A stretch of DNA of 51,157 nucleotides from Tetrahymena elliotti 4EA (GCA_000231825.2 JH720309.1:1290575-1341731), one strand, 5' to 3'. Shown: positions 36,454-48,646, counted from the first letter of the stretch. Notes: generated from the letters alone by a model not told the origin. Program-made: numbers and translations.

Positions 36454-39400
36454 ATGATGATAAAATTGGTTTTGACAATATTATTTCTCAAAATGTCATT
36501 TCAGGAAAATATCAATCAAATCTATAGCCCAAAATATCTTAATTAATTAAATTTAACTGACTCATGGATGCCTCTTTCTATTGCTGTTTCCAATTAAAAT
36601 AACTTGCTTTTTGTGTCAAGCGGATTTGATGGAATACAAATAATTGATAAATTTGGAAGTAAAATCTTACACTCTTTTAATATCAGTGACAATAACTACG
36701 TATTTAATTTTCAAATAACTTAAGATGGATAAAATTTATTTATTGTAGGTAATTCAACTTTAAATGTATATTAAATAAATTACAATATGCTGAGTTAATA
36801 AGAAGTTAACATCAAAGAAATTTATTTATGCCAACAATTTAATCTTTCTCAAATTATTCTTTCAGTTTCTTTTTATGAAGATTTGTAAATACTGTTTGTA
36901 ACTGGGGATAAAGGTTAGATTCTTGCCTATGATACTACTAATAAATGCAAACTTTATCAAATGGGCTCTTATTCTATCAAAAATGCAAATATCCTTCAAC
37001 TTTCTATTTCTAAAGACTTCACATGGTTATTTGTAAGTGCTTATTTGAATGGTTTGCTTATATTAAAATTAGAGATAACGAATTTGATAACTTAAAATAA
37101 TATTCGTGAACTGAAATTTTTGTTAGCAGGTTAAGGAATTGTAGGCGAATAGGCTACAAAATGTTTGGCTACCTCAGATTTTTTTGTTTATTGTTATGAT
37201 GTTTGGACTGGTTTATTCTATGCAGATTTTTCATCTCTTTTTAAACTTAGTGAAAATTAATACCCTTTAAATGCGAAATTTAAAATCTACTCTCCGTAAG
37301 AATAATTAATACTGATTTTTTTTGATTTGATAATGAATTAAGAAGAAACTCTTCTTATTGGAGGAGTAAGATCTTAAGGAGTATTTTTACTTGATATAAA
37401 AAAGAGAGAATAAATAAAATTATATTAGTTTATTGGTTCTTTTACTGATATAGCTTCTATTAATCTTTCTTCTGACTAAAATTTTCTTTATGTCACAAGC
37501 GTTTCAAGTTTTTATACATTTTATTAAGTTTAAGTCAACTTGAATGATAATTATCCTAATCTTTTTAACATACATTAGTCTACATATTATTAACTAGATT
37601 CATTTTTATATAGGACATGCTTGATTGATTCCAAAGATTAATATTTATATGGAGCCTTTACTAGCCAAGGAATGTATGTGTTTCCTTTTTATAAAAATCC
37701 AAACAAATTAAATATTACTAATTTCAATCATTTAGATATTAAGACATACAGTATCTAATTTGACACTTCAGAAAGATATATTATTGTCCCTTAATTTCAC
37801 AAGGGAATTAATTTAAGTGTTTACTAAATCAGCCCTCTTAATAATTCTCCACATGAATAAGAAATATCTCCAATGAATATGAAGGAAATCATAAGTTATC
37901 CTTATGATAACTCTTATTATTCTATAGATTTTATTTTTAATTTAAATAAAACTTTTGCAGTTTAGGCAATTTAATATGGTGTTATTATCTATAATACTAC
38001 AGATATCCTTAATATGTAAGTATTGTCATAGTGGAAAACTCCTGATTTTATAAAGGCTGATATTACTAGGGTGTGTATTACATTTGACAGTAGGTGGATT
38101 ATTGCAATAGCAAATTAATTAGGTTTTTTTTTAATAAACATTCAAAACAAGATTAACCCTAAACTTGAAAATTACTAACTAAATTATTGCACATAAAATG
38201 TTCTGGCTTCATAATATTATAATTATATTTACATGATTGATGGAACTAAAGGTTTCTCTATTTTAGATACCAGCTTTTTCCCATCTATCAAAATTATTTC
38301 TACAATAAGGTTATAAGGAAGTGCAGTTTTTGGTCTCTTATTAAATAATGAAGACTACATAATTATTACATAGAACGATAAAGGAACAATGACATTAATA
38401 AACATCTAAGACAAATTTTTCCCTTCGATTGTTAGCGAAGCAAATTATCTTAGTTAGAATGCAGCAGGAATATGTATGTGTAAAACTATGAATTAGATTT
38501 TTGTGGTAATTACTAATGGGATATTGACAATGCCTTATAAAAGTGAAATTTAAATTCATACTGCTGTATTTAAAATTTAACAAATATCGTAATCATAATT
38601 TACGAAAACATATTATCAGTAAACCAGTTTTGATGGGTCAAAAAATAGCCCAAAAGTAAAAAATGAATATATTTTCTAGGTAGGTTAAACTATAGAACTT
38701 AATTTTAATATTATTTACCCTGCTAATCTAAACATGAAAATCACAAAAATATACTTCTATTAAAATCAAATCTAATCAGAAATTCCTTCCTTTTTCTCAT
38801 TTTAATTTTAAGAATAATCCTTGAAAATACAGGTTGATAAATCTATTGGCAGTAGCAATCTAAATATTCCTTAGTAAAATATGATTTTAATTAAGACTCA
38901 AATTCCATTAGACTCTACCTCTTTTGCTTACAGCACAGAAGATTTAAATGATTTAGCTATCATAAATTTATAATAATCATCAGTTATATTTTAATATTTG
39001 CAATCTTAAAATATAATAGATTCAAATGGCTCAGTAAGTGAAAGTTATGATTTCTATAAAAAATTAGAACTAGAAAGTTAATTAGTTAGTTAAATTTCTA
39101 ATCTTTAATCAAATAAAAAAAATCTAAGCAAATAGGAAATAGAATAAATAACTCAAAAAATAAGCTTAACTCTAAAAAAATCATTTTATATAAATCCTTT
39201 CAGATTTTATGTGATTTCATCGCTAAAATTCGACAATCAAAACATATTTAAATTCATAACAACTAATTCTTTAAATTAAATAGAATTAATATTGTAGATC
39301 AATAATAAAGATGGCTAACTGATACAAAAAAGCTAAGACAGTGTCATTTTCTCAGCTTCTTAATCTAAGGATCAACTTAAAATGTATGGTTCTTTAGATA

Positions 39401-41643
39401 ATATCAACAGAGTTTTGCAATAAAAAATTATTTTTTCTAATAAAACTGTTGTCAGTGAAAATAATTCCCCATTCATAAAAATTACTATTAATGATGATTC
39501 AAACTTTCCTCTAACTTTCTCTTAAAGTATCTTTGAAAGCAATTTTATTATCCTTAAGGACCAAATAAAGTTAAACAAGCAGCTTAGTCTATAATCTCAA
39601 TTAGAGAAATAATATTAAGATGGAATAATCTTTATTGAATCAGATATAGCTATTTCATTTTCTATTCACACCTTCTATATCAAAGATACTCAATAGCTAA
39701 CATATGATGCGTACTATCTTGATGAAAGTGGAAAATATGCATTGATACCCCCAAGCTTATGGATCTAATAAATGAATAAAGAAAAGATGGACTTTAAAGG
39801 GACTACAACTGCAGCTCTTTATAGATAAAAGTTTTAGTTCAAAATAATAGCAACTGATGGTCATTCTACTTCTGAAGATTTTTTTGTCCTTGAAGTGAAT
39901 GGCGTACCTTTTACTTATACTTTGAATATGATTCTTAAAGTTTTAGGCCCAATAATAGCTGTATTTGGGCTATACTAAAAAAGATTCTCATTCTACAATG
40001 TGATTTTTAAAAAATATGTAACATTTTCAGATGAAGAAGCAATATGTGGAAAGCCTTTTGAAAAAAGATTAATTATAATAGGTGAAGAATATGAAGATTC
40101 TATTTTTATTGTTAAAAATCTTATTTCTTTTGTAAATAATCAATCTAAACTGACTCCATTAACTTTAAAAAACTAAATATTTATCTAAGACATTTAAATA
40201 GATGAAACAGAAAATTTAAAAGATGGGGATTTAAAAATTAAAGAAAATTAAAATTTAGTCTTATAATCTACTATTAATAATAATTATATCTTAAAAATTA
40301 AAAAAGATCTCCAAACTTAAAGAGAGTAATCAAATTTTACAGAGATGGAAAGAAGATATCTAGATAAATAAGGAAGCCTGGTATTTTCTTAAGTAATTTA
40401 AGACATAATAGATTTCAAAATAAAACCAAAAAGGTAGAAACAAAAATCTGAATCATAGTTTCTAGAAGAAATTTCTGATCCAAATTAATTACTTTAAAGA
40501 ATTTTGAGAGCCATCATATCTAGATATTTGTTGAGAATGGACAAGAGATCATAAATTATTTATGAGTTAATAAAAAAATACTGCATTTAAAATTTATAAC
40601 ACAATGTGAATGATTGGTATAAATCAATTGCACAAGTTACTATTAGTCAAGATTAAAAAAATTAAGGTCATGAATTTTTTCCTCTTATAAAACTTAAATA
40701 TCACGTTTTATAATGCATTCTTGAAAATTTTAGTATTTTAGATAAGCAACAAAAAATACCAAAGAATATTGATGAATTTAACTAGTTAATAAATAAAAAC
40801 AATCTTAAATTCAACTTATTTTTAATTAAAGAAGTTATTATTGCTGATACTCTAGGATTTCCTGAAAAAAAGCCAACTAGATTTCAACCTTGTTAAGGTT
40901 AATCAATACATATAAACTCTGAATAAATAAGCTAAATCATCGCTTATAAGAAAAGAAAATTATTTTCATTTTTAAGGCCACTCTATAGATTCTTTAATAT
41001 TGAATATACTAAATCTGGTTTTTCTAAAAATATGAGGTTACCTTCTTGGCTAAACTTTAATCAAAAAAGGAATGTAATTACGTTGCATGGAACTCCTAAA
41101 ATATGTGACATTGAAGAAATATTGATTAAAATATTTGATAAAAGTGGTTATGTAATAAACCAATTTATTTTAAAAGTAGTGTATGAAAATTAAACATAAA
41201 ATCTAGAACTATTAAAAAGGAAAATAGATGAAGTATACAATGAAACAGAAGAATTTTCAGCAATTTAGTAACCATTACACAATAAAATGAATGAGCAAAT
41301 GAAGTGTTAACACATTCGTTCACCTTAATTATCTTTCCTAAAAAATAGTTGTTTTTTGTCTGAAAATTTACAAGATTTAAGTAATCGGAAAATGTAACCA
41401 TAAAGTCCTCTGCTAATAAATTATAATTCATGTTAAAATTCTCCTTTAAAAGATGGAATTTTAGATACTCAAACAGACTCAATCTTTGATACAGAAGATT
41501 AATTTAAAGATATTAAACAGATTCATTTAAATAGTCTAGTAACCAATAACAATAACCTTGGTATCTTAGATTCATCACGAAAATGGAATAGATTTAAATT
41601 AAATAATTATGATGTGATTGAAAAAATAAAAGAAAATATTTGA
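36454..41643 (+). CDS. Large single-pass membrane protein with LVIVD-like propeller repeats and cadherin-like region
   Basis: One uninterrupted 1729-residue frame, ATG at 36454 to TGA at 41641, full of TAA/TAG Gln codons. The N-terminus has a signal peptide (MMIKLVLTILFLKMSF). Residues 30-700 contain repeats like LVIVD repeats (FDGIQIIDKFGSKI, GVFLLDIKKREQIK, GFFLINIQNK, KGFSILDTSFFPSIK), expected to form beta-propellers outside the cell. A Gln/Asn/Lys-rich part and then a beta-rich region (about 1000-1150, with FQFKIIATDGHSTSEDFFV) resembling cadherin-like CADG domains follow. One transmembrane helix lies near 1152-1175 (TLNMILKVLGPIIAVFGLY). About 550 residues are then cytosolic, with low-complexity Gln/Lys stretches. 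Ciliates encode many proteins of this architecture; the ligand is unknown. The absence of introns over 5.2 kb contrasts with the intron-rich genes on the left. Confidence 0.85.
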
Positions 41644-41695
41644 TATTAATAATTTTAATAATATTTTAAGCAGTCCTTTCTTTCATTTTAGCGAT

Positions 41696-41729
41696 ATCTT
41701 TTAAGTAGCTTATCATCTTTTAAGTAGCT
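41696..41729. repeat. 15-bp direct duplication
   Basis: ATCTTTTAAGTAGCT occurs twice at a 19-bp period just after the stop of the large gene. Confidence 0.85.
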
Positions 41730-42110
41730 CATATATGATATTATAATCCTTTATCATAATACCCTAAAGGACATTATTAGTTTCTGTTAATTGAAAAAAA
41801 TTATAATTAAAATACAGTCTATTAATTACACAAATTAAAATGAAACTTTAATCAAATCTTTCTAAGTAAAATAGAAATAAGCTTTAAATATAGCATATAT
41901 ATTTTTATTTTTATAATATATTTGTTATGCTGTTTTTAAATATTGAAATATGATTTGTCAAAAATTAGAAACTTAAATTTATATTAATATTAATAAATAA
42001 TAAACAAATTAATATTAACTCTTTATGATAAAGTAAATTTATATTATCTTTAAACTTATTCAAAAACAAGGTAGCCTAAAACAAAAAGCATAGTAAAAGG
42101 TAATGTAGGC
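41730..42110. other. Spacer, nothing recognised
   Basis: AT-rich flank between the large gene and the transposase relic. Small frames here are not supported. Confidence 0.4.
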
Positions 42111-42665
42111 TTGGAAAAAGATAATTCTAATAAGTGTAGAGAATCAAGTCCTTCAAACAATAAAAAAAAAAAATCAATTTCTTCATTTGAATTATGTCTA
42201 AATAAGTTACTCAAATTCAAAAATATCTGTCTGCCTTTAGTCAGTGTCAAACATTCTAAAAGAAAACTACTTATCTACTTTCAAACTATATTCAAAGAAT
42301 CCTTCTTATTCAAGGCTAAAAAGAAGATAGATTTGATTTCGTAAAGAAGTACAAAGGTGGAAAAACATTATTTCAGTGATGAGTCCATATTAAAGTCTGG
42401 TAAAATCCGAAACAAATTTATTTGGGTTAACTAATGGATTAACGTTGAAGTTAAGCATTGTTGTAAGAAAAATAATTTATTCAATTAGCTTTCATGTTTT
42501 TGGAATGACAAACTATAATTACTCAAGATTCTTAAAAAGAGGAAATGGTACTCTAAATTAGTAATCCTTTATACAACTTTTAGCAGAATCTTTTAATGAA
42601 CTATGCATTTAATAGAGAATTTTATGAACTAGTTAGTGAGGTGCCAGGAACGAATCAACTTAATA
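42111..42665 (+). mobile_element. Decayed Tc1/mariner-like transposase relic
   Basis: Three plus-strand frames carry consecutive parts of what reads as one Tc1/mariner transposase core. Frame one contains YFSDES (42369-42386), matching the FSDES motif around the second catalytic Asp, then an RNKFIWVN stretch where the family has R-x-(V/Y)-W. A shift then continues with VFGMTNYN (from 42496), matching the V-W-G motif, then GNGTLNQQSFIQLLAE, matching the G-x-(L/V)-N-x-x-x-Y-I-x-(I/L)-L-x-E block. A further shift gives LVSEVPGTNQLNTLYF. The shifts show it is not a functional gene. The first catalytic Asp and the helix-turn-helix region were not identified, and terminal inverted repeats were not found. 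Confidence 0.45.
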
Positions 42666-43182
42666 CCCTATATTTTGTTAGCTGGTGAAGTCTTTAATTT
42701 TTTAATTATTAATTTGATGTTCAATATTTTTGTGTAAGATTTTTATTTGGTTGCATAGCTTTGATATCTTTTTTAATTATTTTTTAGTTTTATTTAGAAA
42801 ATAGGTCAATTTTAACTAAGTGTATTTTAATCTATTTTACTATTTATTACTCATACTTGAAGGAGTATGAGGATAATTTTTTTTTAAAAATGAAAGAATT
42901 GAGTTTAGGATTTCAAGGAATTTAAATTAAGATCAAAATGAGTTTAAATTACAATCGATAAATTTATTTATAAATAATTGAAATATAATATTATTATAAA
43001 TAAAAATAATATTTTTCCTTTTTATTATTATTATTATTTATAGAACTTTTTAAATAAATTTTTTAGTTTTTAGACTCTTGATAGTTTGTGTAAGTGTGTG
43101 AACATTGAGGATTTTGATCAAAATAAAAAAAGATATTAAAATTCACAGCCCTTGATAAAAAGTCTCACAATAGCACATAGAA
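42666..43182. other. Spacer, nothing recognised
   Basis: AT-rich DNA after the transposase relic with (TTA)n microsatellites near 43020. No supported frame. Confidence 0.4.
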
Positions 43183-43578
43183 ATGATGGTATTTAACTAT
43201 TTTAATTACTTTTTGAGTTCTATCTTATTTAGAGTTGCTAAAGAGATGAAATTGAATGATTCATTTTCAATATTTTTCATGTAGAGCTTCATATCTATCC
43301 AAATAGTGAATTTTAAAGAACTAAGTTAATACATTGCCAATTAATTTATTGCTGATACTATATATTAATGGTTTGGGTAGAGCCTTAGTTAACCAGGTCC
43401 TTTGAAATCTAACAAGGCTGAAATACGTATAGTTGCACTAATCACTCTTATTGTATTTGGATTGAGCCATTATTTAAGTGTAATTTTGGTCAGAACTTTT
43501 TTTAAATCAAAGAAGGTGATAAATTTTAAAAATAATTATTTTTTCTTCTCATGTAGATGGTATATTAAATATTTATGA
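43183..43578 (+). CDS. Hypothetical ORF, possible membrane protein (131 residues)
   Basis: ATG-ATG at 43183/43186 to TGA at 43576, with TAA/TAG as Gln. The middle (IANQFIADTIYQWFGQS, then QPGPLKSNKAEIRIVAL) has a composition less extreme than chance AT-rich translation. It runs into a hydrophobic segment (ALITLIVFGLSHYLSVIL) that could span a membrane. A GTGATA..TGTAG pair near 43515-43558 could be an intron, which would change the C-terminus. It lies in a transposon-relic region, so it may be part of a mobile element or chance. Confidence 0.3.
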
Positions 43579-44074
43579 AGTAAATTAATATTACTCTATT
43601 CTCCTACTTACAATAAATTTTTATATATCAATAATAAAGGTAAGTCATCCTTGATAAGAAAGGTAAAAAAAACACTTCTAGGATTGTTCTTTAAAAAAAT
43701 AATTTTTTATTTTAATATTTGAAAGTATTTTAGATTTCATCATTTAATAAGTTTTATTAAATAAGTTACTAATAAAAGTTGTAGAAAAATATATTTGTAG
43801 TAATATCGATTATCTGTTGATATTAATTTTTATTATCAACTTATACATTTCTATAAATTTTTATAATTTTCTCAAAATTTTGCATAATTGTGAGTTTTCT
43901 TAAAATAAAAGATCATGTATTAAAACAATTAACAAATTCTAAACTTTCTTGAATAAATATATGTCGTCTTCATTTTTTTATTTTTCATTTTTAATTTAGC
44001 TCTTTGAATAACTTTTAGACTAATAAGAATTAAAACTAATAAATAGAAAATAAACTTTAGTCATATTTTTTAAT
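43579..44074. other. Spacer, nothing recognised
   Basis: AT-rich DNA with no supported coding frame on either strand. Confidence 0.4.
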
Positions 44075-44545
44075 ATTTGTTTTGAAATATTAAAAAATAA
44101 AGGAAAAAGTTAACTTGATTTATCAGCTAATATCAAAATCATTCAGAATATAAAATAGCAAAAATGAAATAATAAATAAGCTAGTTTACAAAATTTTTAC
44201 AACAATTTCACCAATAATAATCTCTTTAATATGTTATTCTTAACCATGCAAAATGAGAATCTATAATAACAAAAATTATATTATCCATCCATTTTTTAAT
44301 AAGGATCGAAAATCAAAAATTTTAAACTGATTTATTTAGGTTATCTTAAAATAATTTAATCTTAAAACAAAATTAATTATGTTAATCAAATATTTGAATA
44401 GTTTAAATCAACTAAATTGTGTCATAAATCAAAGCTAATTTGAAAAAATAATTTTTAATTTCCAAAACAAGTTTTATCTTTTCAATGATTGATCAAAAAA
44501 TTAAAATAAACAGCTAGCACATAGAAATCAGTTATAATATCATCA
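44075..44545 (+). repeat. Dispersed direct repeat, copy B
   Basis: Second copy of the segment at 34985-35480, in the same orientation about 9.1 kb away. The best conserved stretch is TATATTATCCATCCATTTTT (near 44280), followed by matching blocks as far as a conserved TTATGTTAATCAAA. Confidence 0.75.
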
Positions 44546-44649
44546 CTTAATAAAAAATAAATGTATTATTCATAAAAAGAGTTATAGAAATTTTATAAAA
44601 AAATTAAAAAGGATAATTAAATTTAATCCTTGATTTCTCTTTATCTTGC

Positions 44650-45480
44650 ATTTAAATTGCCCAAAAAATAAATCATATTTATCAAGCATGTAAAACAAAA
44701 AGAAACATTTTTAAAAACACTAATTTTCATTTCATTGAGATTTTAGCATTTTGTTAAAACAGATCCTAATCCTTATGAACCCTATTCACCAATCTTATTA
44801 GACCTTTATAAATAAATATTTATTGAAGAAATATTTCAAAGAATGAGAACAAAATAAAAATGAGAATTAAATCTGATAAGAACAGATAAAATTGAATGAA
44901 TGAGATTCATAAATTTCATGTAAACCCACTTAAATTAGCTAGTTGCCAGTCTCTCATAAATTCAAGTCTTAATTCATTTATTTAAAAATGTATAATTAAA
45001 TTTGAAACAGTATTTTTACGAGAGCTTTCAAAAAATCAAAAAAACAAAATAAAAATGAATAAATAATCTCTACAAATTTCATGTAAACTATCTTAAATTA
45101 GTTAGTCGTCTAATTTGATTAAAAATGCATAATTAATAATAAAAGAATGTTTTTACCTGAGGTCAAGAGTCAAAGTTGAGAGATTTGAGCATTTTGCTAA
45201 ACCAGATCCTAAACCTTATGAACCCTTATTACCAATATTATTATACCTTTTAAAAAATGAGAAAAGTAAATATTTAATGAAGAAATGTTTCAAACAAAAA
45301 GAAAAACATAAAAAAGAGAATTAAATCTGAAAAGAACAAAGAAAATAAATCAATGAATTAGCAAAACAAATTTCATGGAAACCAACTTAAATTAGTTAGT
45401 CGCTTGTCTCTCGTAAATTCACATTTCTTTTTATTCATTTAAAAATACACAATTAATATTGAAACAGGGTTTTTTCTTTA
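44650..45480 (-). repeat. Left group of the dispersed repeat family (reverse orientation)
   Basis: Two copies in reverse orientation of the unit seen at 49090-51157. The diagnostic core on the minus strand is AAGGATTAGGATCTG followed by TTAGCAAAATGCT (here 44745-44785 and 45182-45222, spaced about 445 bp). Each copy also has the complement of the downstream block, seen on the plus strand as AAATTTCATGTAAAC with CTTAAATTAG (near 44910, 45073 and 45370). Copies are diverged. Confidence 0.8.
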
Positions 45481-46330
45481 AATATTTATTTAAATATCAG
45501 TGAATCTAATTGCGAGATTTAATTAGAAAGAAAGAAAAAATAATAATTTTTACTCGAAATCAATGTGAAGATTTAAATGAGAAGTTAAATTAGAGCTAAG
45601 TAGCTTTTAATATTGAATTATTTAAATATTTAAAGAAATTAAATTACATCTTTTAAATCTCTAAAATATTTTATATCAATATTATTTTTTTTTCCAAAAT
45701 ATGTTTAAATTTGAATGAATATGAATTAATTAATAATAAATATGAAAAATTACATTAACTTTTTCAAACAAAATTTAACAAAATCTAATACCAATAATTG
45801 AATTTACCTGATTGATACTATTAAAATTTAGATAACAAAGTTAATTTAAAAGTATAGTAGGATTTTTAAAGTTGGAAACCCCCATCAAAATTACTGCTAA
45901 AACATATTTTATTATTTTTTTAAGCTATGGCGTGTAAAAATATTGTTTTCATAAACATCAGATTTTCATCAAGTTTTCCTTATTTTTTCCATTCATTTTA
46001 TTAATTTTTTCTTTTTAAATGAAAATCATTAATTTTTTAAAAGATTTATTAATTTTTTTTTTTATTTCGGTTTTTAATGTTATAATCATAGCTGGAATTA
46101 AGGCCAGTTTTGTAGTTATCTTTATAAAATTTGAATAGGTTTTTTATTTAAATTACTTCTAAATATTATATTTTCATTTATTTAATATGATCAATATTAA
46201 TAGCATAAAAATCTTTTAGTAAAGAAATTCAGATTATTCATCTAAATTTTCAGTCGATTTAATAATCGTTTCATTTGTATCATTTTTTATAGCATTATTT
46301 TTATGTTCAGAAAATTTATTTTTTGATGAT
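45481..46330. other. AT-rich spacer
   Basis: No coding frame or repeat copy recognised. A short GC-richer stretch (GGAATTAAGGCCAG, near 46095) has no obvious meaning. Confidence 0.4.
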
Positions 46331-47289
46331 GATTGCATTGTATTAGAAAATATAATTTATTCTTTATCTTCAAAAGGGTCATCTTCCAATAATAATTTCT
46401 CTTCTCATTTTACAAGGATTTAAGGCAACTTATACAATAATCAAAATCCATTTAAATTGTATCAAATGAAAGAGAATCTTTTAGAAATTATTAAGATCTT
46501 CTTCTTCAATTTCTTAAAGAACTGTTATTATAGATGGTAATAATTTTAATAATCTTTCTATAGCAGGTAAAAAATAAATCCACCGAACATCATAAGGTTA
46601 AAATAAATTCAATACTAAGTCGCTTTCATCATCTAAAATTATAACTAGTTTTCAAAAATTAAGTGTAATCTTTTTTTATTTTTAAAATAAGTGCATAACT
46701 AAAGAATTTAGTGGTTTAAGAATTTAATTTTAGGAAATTAATTTTTTAGTTCTTTGATACCGAAGTAAATCTTGTTTACAGCACACTTAGTTGATACAAG
46801 ATAAGGAATTATTTGAATTCGCTTACCTGCTAATCCATTTTTTGTAGAGCTGACTACACATGTGCCATCAATATTAAGAAAAATAAGTTTATTTAGTAAA
46901 CTATTTTTATCTAAGCATTAAATCAAAATATAAAAGTAGGATTAAGCAGTTTAATTCTTTAGCAATTTTACAGTCAAAAACGATTCTTTTATTTAATATT
47001 ATTTCATATATTTTACAGAAATGGCTAAAGTTTGTTGTTATTTTATTATTTGTGTAGAATCAACACAAAGGGAAATAAAACTTGAAGATTATAAATTTTT
47101 GATTAATTCATCTAACAGGACTTAATTAATATATGTTTCTTAGAACTCATTGCAAAATTTTCTTGAGTTATATGCTTCGTTTTATTCGACATTATTAAAT
47201 GTGAATACTTATTTTAAAGATTCATATTTCAGCATAGCTATATTTTCATCAAATAAATTCAAAAGATGTTTTATGATTCTAAAGGTTAA
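46331..47289 (-). mobile_element. hAT-type (DUF4371-like) transposase relic
   Basis: Minus-strand frames with TAA/TAG as Gln match the hAT/DUF4371 RNase-H-like core. The stretch FISLCVDSTQIIKQQQTLAI (Asp-Ser codons near 47060) corresponds to the family's VDEST motif followed by the QLA block. KESFLTVKLLKNQTAQS corresponds to the E-x-F-L...T-T-A-E-S block. LNIDGTCVVSSTKNGLAGK corresponds to G-x-D-G-A-x-x-M-x-G-x-x-x-G-L/V. A separate frame (near 46520-46600) gives YDVRWIYFLPAIERLLKLLP, corresponding to the T-R-W-x-S...A-(I/L)-E-R block. The two parts lie in different frames, so an intron or frameshift separates them. Several conserved positions (Glu of VDEST, His before the Cys) are altered, pointing to decay or domestication. 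The usual BED zinc finger and the C-terminal dimerisation region were not identified. Confidence 0.6.
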
Positions 47290-47480
47290 TCTTCATAATC
47301 TACTATTTTACTTGAAAAAAGCATTCCTCATGTAATTATTATCTCGTTGTTTGGGTCCATAAGCAAGCCAATAAGAATTAGAAAACAAACATGTTAGAAG
47401 TTATTCATTCAGTTTTAATTTAAGTTTCCCAAATAAATTGTTGTAACAATAGTATACTTTTTTTAAAAAAATCAAAATTT

Positions 47481-47821
47481 TCATATGGAGAGTATACCCA
47501 CCTTTAAAAATCTCATTTTATCACAAATGCTTTTATGTTTACTTCTGTTTGCATTTGTGGTACAAAACCAATCTGATTTTTGTCCATATAGTGCTACATG
47601 TAGTTTTGTATTTTCCCAAGAAAGCATAATTCCACCCACTTTATGATGAGGCTTAATACCACCATGGGTAGTAGGTCTTTGTAAGAGAAAATTGTAGGCC
47701 ATTTCTTATTCAGTAGTAAAAAGTTTATTTTTAAATATTTGGTATATCACCTTTAATGGAGGCGATAACTATTTGAACAACGAAAGATATACATATTAGC
47801 TATTTTTAAATAGGTACAAGG
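47481..47821 (-). CDS. ORF of unknown function next to the hAT relic
   Basis: A minus-strand frame open from about 47821 to TGA at 47481, with an ATG at 47702. Composition is coding-like: LSPPLKVIYQIF, then MAYNFLLQRPTTHGGIKPHH, and WFCTTNANRSKHK near the end. A GTGGGT donor after RFLK may splice it toward the transposase frame 200 bp further on, so it could be the N-terminal exon of the same element. I could not match it to a family; Cys and His spacing is not that of a standard BED finger. Confidence 0.4.
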
Positions 47822-47895
47822 GAGTATCATATGCAAATGAAGTTTATAAAATGAATGTGGAAATGGTATCAACAGCAAAAAAGGGTCAACTTACT

Positions 47896-48060
47896 TTTAT
47901 TCGACATTATTTAACTTATATATTTGAACGACATACCCTCCCATTTATGATTTAATGACACATAATGTTAAATGTTATTATACGACACTAATGTTAATTG
48001 GTATTTTATCGACACCTCTAAATTTAGTGTAGAAATAAGGAAATAATAAATTGGTGTCGA
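47896..48060. repeat. Cluster of CGACA motifs with a short inverted repeat
   Basis: CGACATTATT, CGACATACC, CGACACTAA, CGACACC and GGTGTCG lie within 165 bp. TCGACACC and GGTGTCGA form a perfect 8-base inverted repeat around 48010-48060. The 16-mer TTTATTCGACATTATT at 47896-47911 is an exact copy of 47181-47196 inside the transposase relic. Such clusters may be transposon subterminal binding sites; that is inference. Confidence 0.5.
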
Positions 48061-48156
48061 ATAGGGTAATTGTTTTTAATAGTTAAATAATATCTATAAA
48101 AATGTATACAGTTTAAATTTAAATCATAATAGATTTTTCTTTTTAATCTAAGCATT

Positions 48157-48531
48157 ATGTCTTCGTACTATTACAAATAGAAGTACATAACCACCTCTTT
48201 CCAAATTTTTCTAGCCTTTGTGAATTATTTCACATTCATATTAAATTATTGTTGGATTATTATAGTTTCTACTTAACAAGGTAGCAGTTAAATAAAGAGC
48301 TTAATCAAAAATCATAATTTCAGTTCGAGTGATTAAAACAGTGGATGCTAGTAATATAAATTTACTATTCTCCTTTTACATTTATTTGAGTAGCAGCACC
48401 ATCCCTTTTACTCAAAATTTCCTTTTACTGTACTCAACTTCATAATTTATTGGCATCTATTACATTTGGAGGAAGGAATAGATTCAATATCTAATAAAAG
48501 AGAACTGAGTTAATTAAGGAGAAGATTGTGA
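48157..48531 (+). CDS. Hypothetical membrane ORF (124 residues), possible frameshift at its end
   Basis: ATG at 48157 to TGA at 48529. An early hydrophobic segment (IFLAFVNYFTFILNYCWIII) could span a membrane. Just before the stop another frame opens that reads as an acidic then Gln/Lys-rich tail (GEDCDEEYEDEIDEKQIKAK) to a TGA near 48646. One indel or an unseen intron would join the two. In this region of transposon relics it may be a decayed element gene. Function unknown. Confidence 0.3.
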
Positions 48532-48646
48532 TGAAGAGTATGAAGATGAAATCGATGAAAAATAAATCAAGGCAAAATAGCAATAATAATAAAAATTAAA
48601 ATAAGAAAATAAGAAAACATTAATATAATTATTCTAAGATATAAAT

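Noticed and set aside
41165..41482. 105-residue minus-strand ORF
   Set aside because: Antisense to the cytosolic tail of the large membrane protein.
42056..42250. 64-residue minus-strand ORF, Phe/Leu-rich
   Set aside because: Antisense to the Lys/Ser-rich start of the transposase relic; no independent support.
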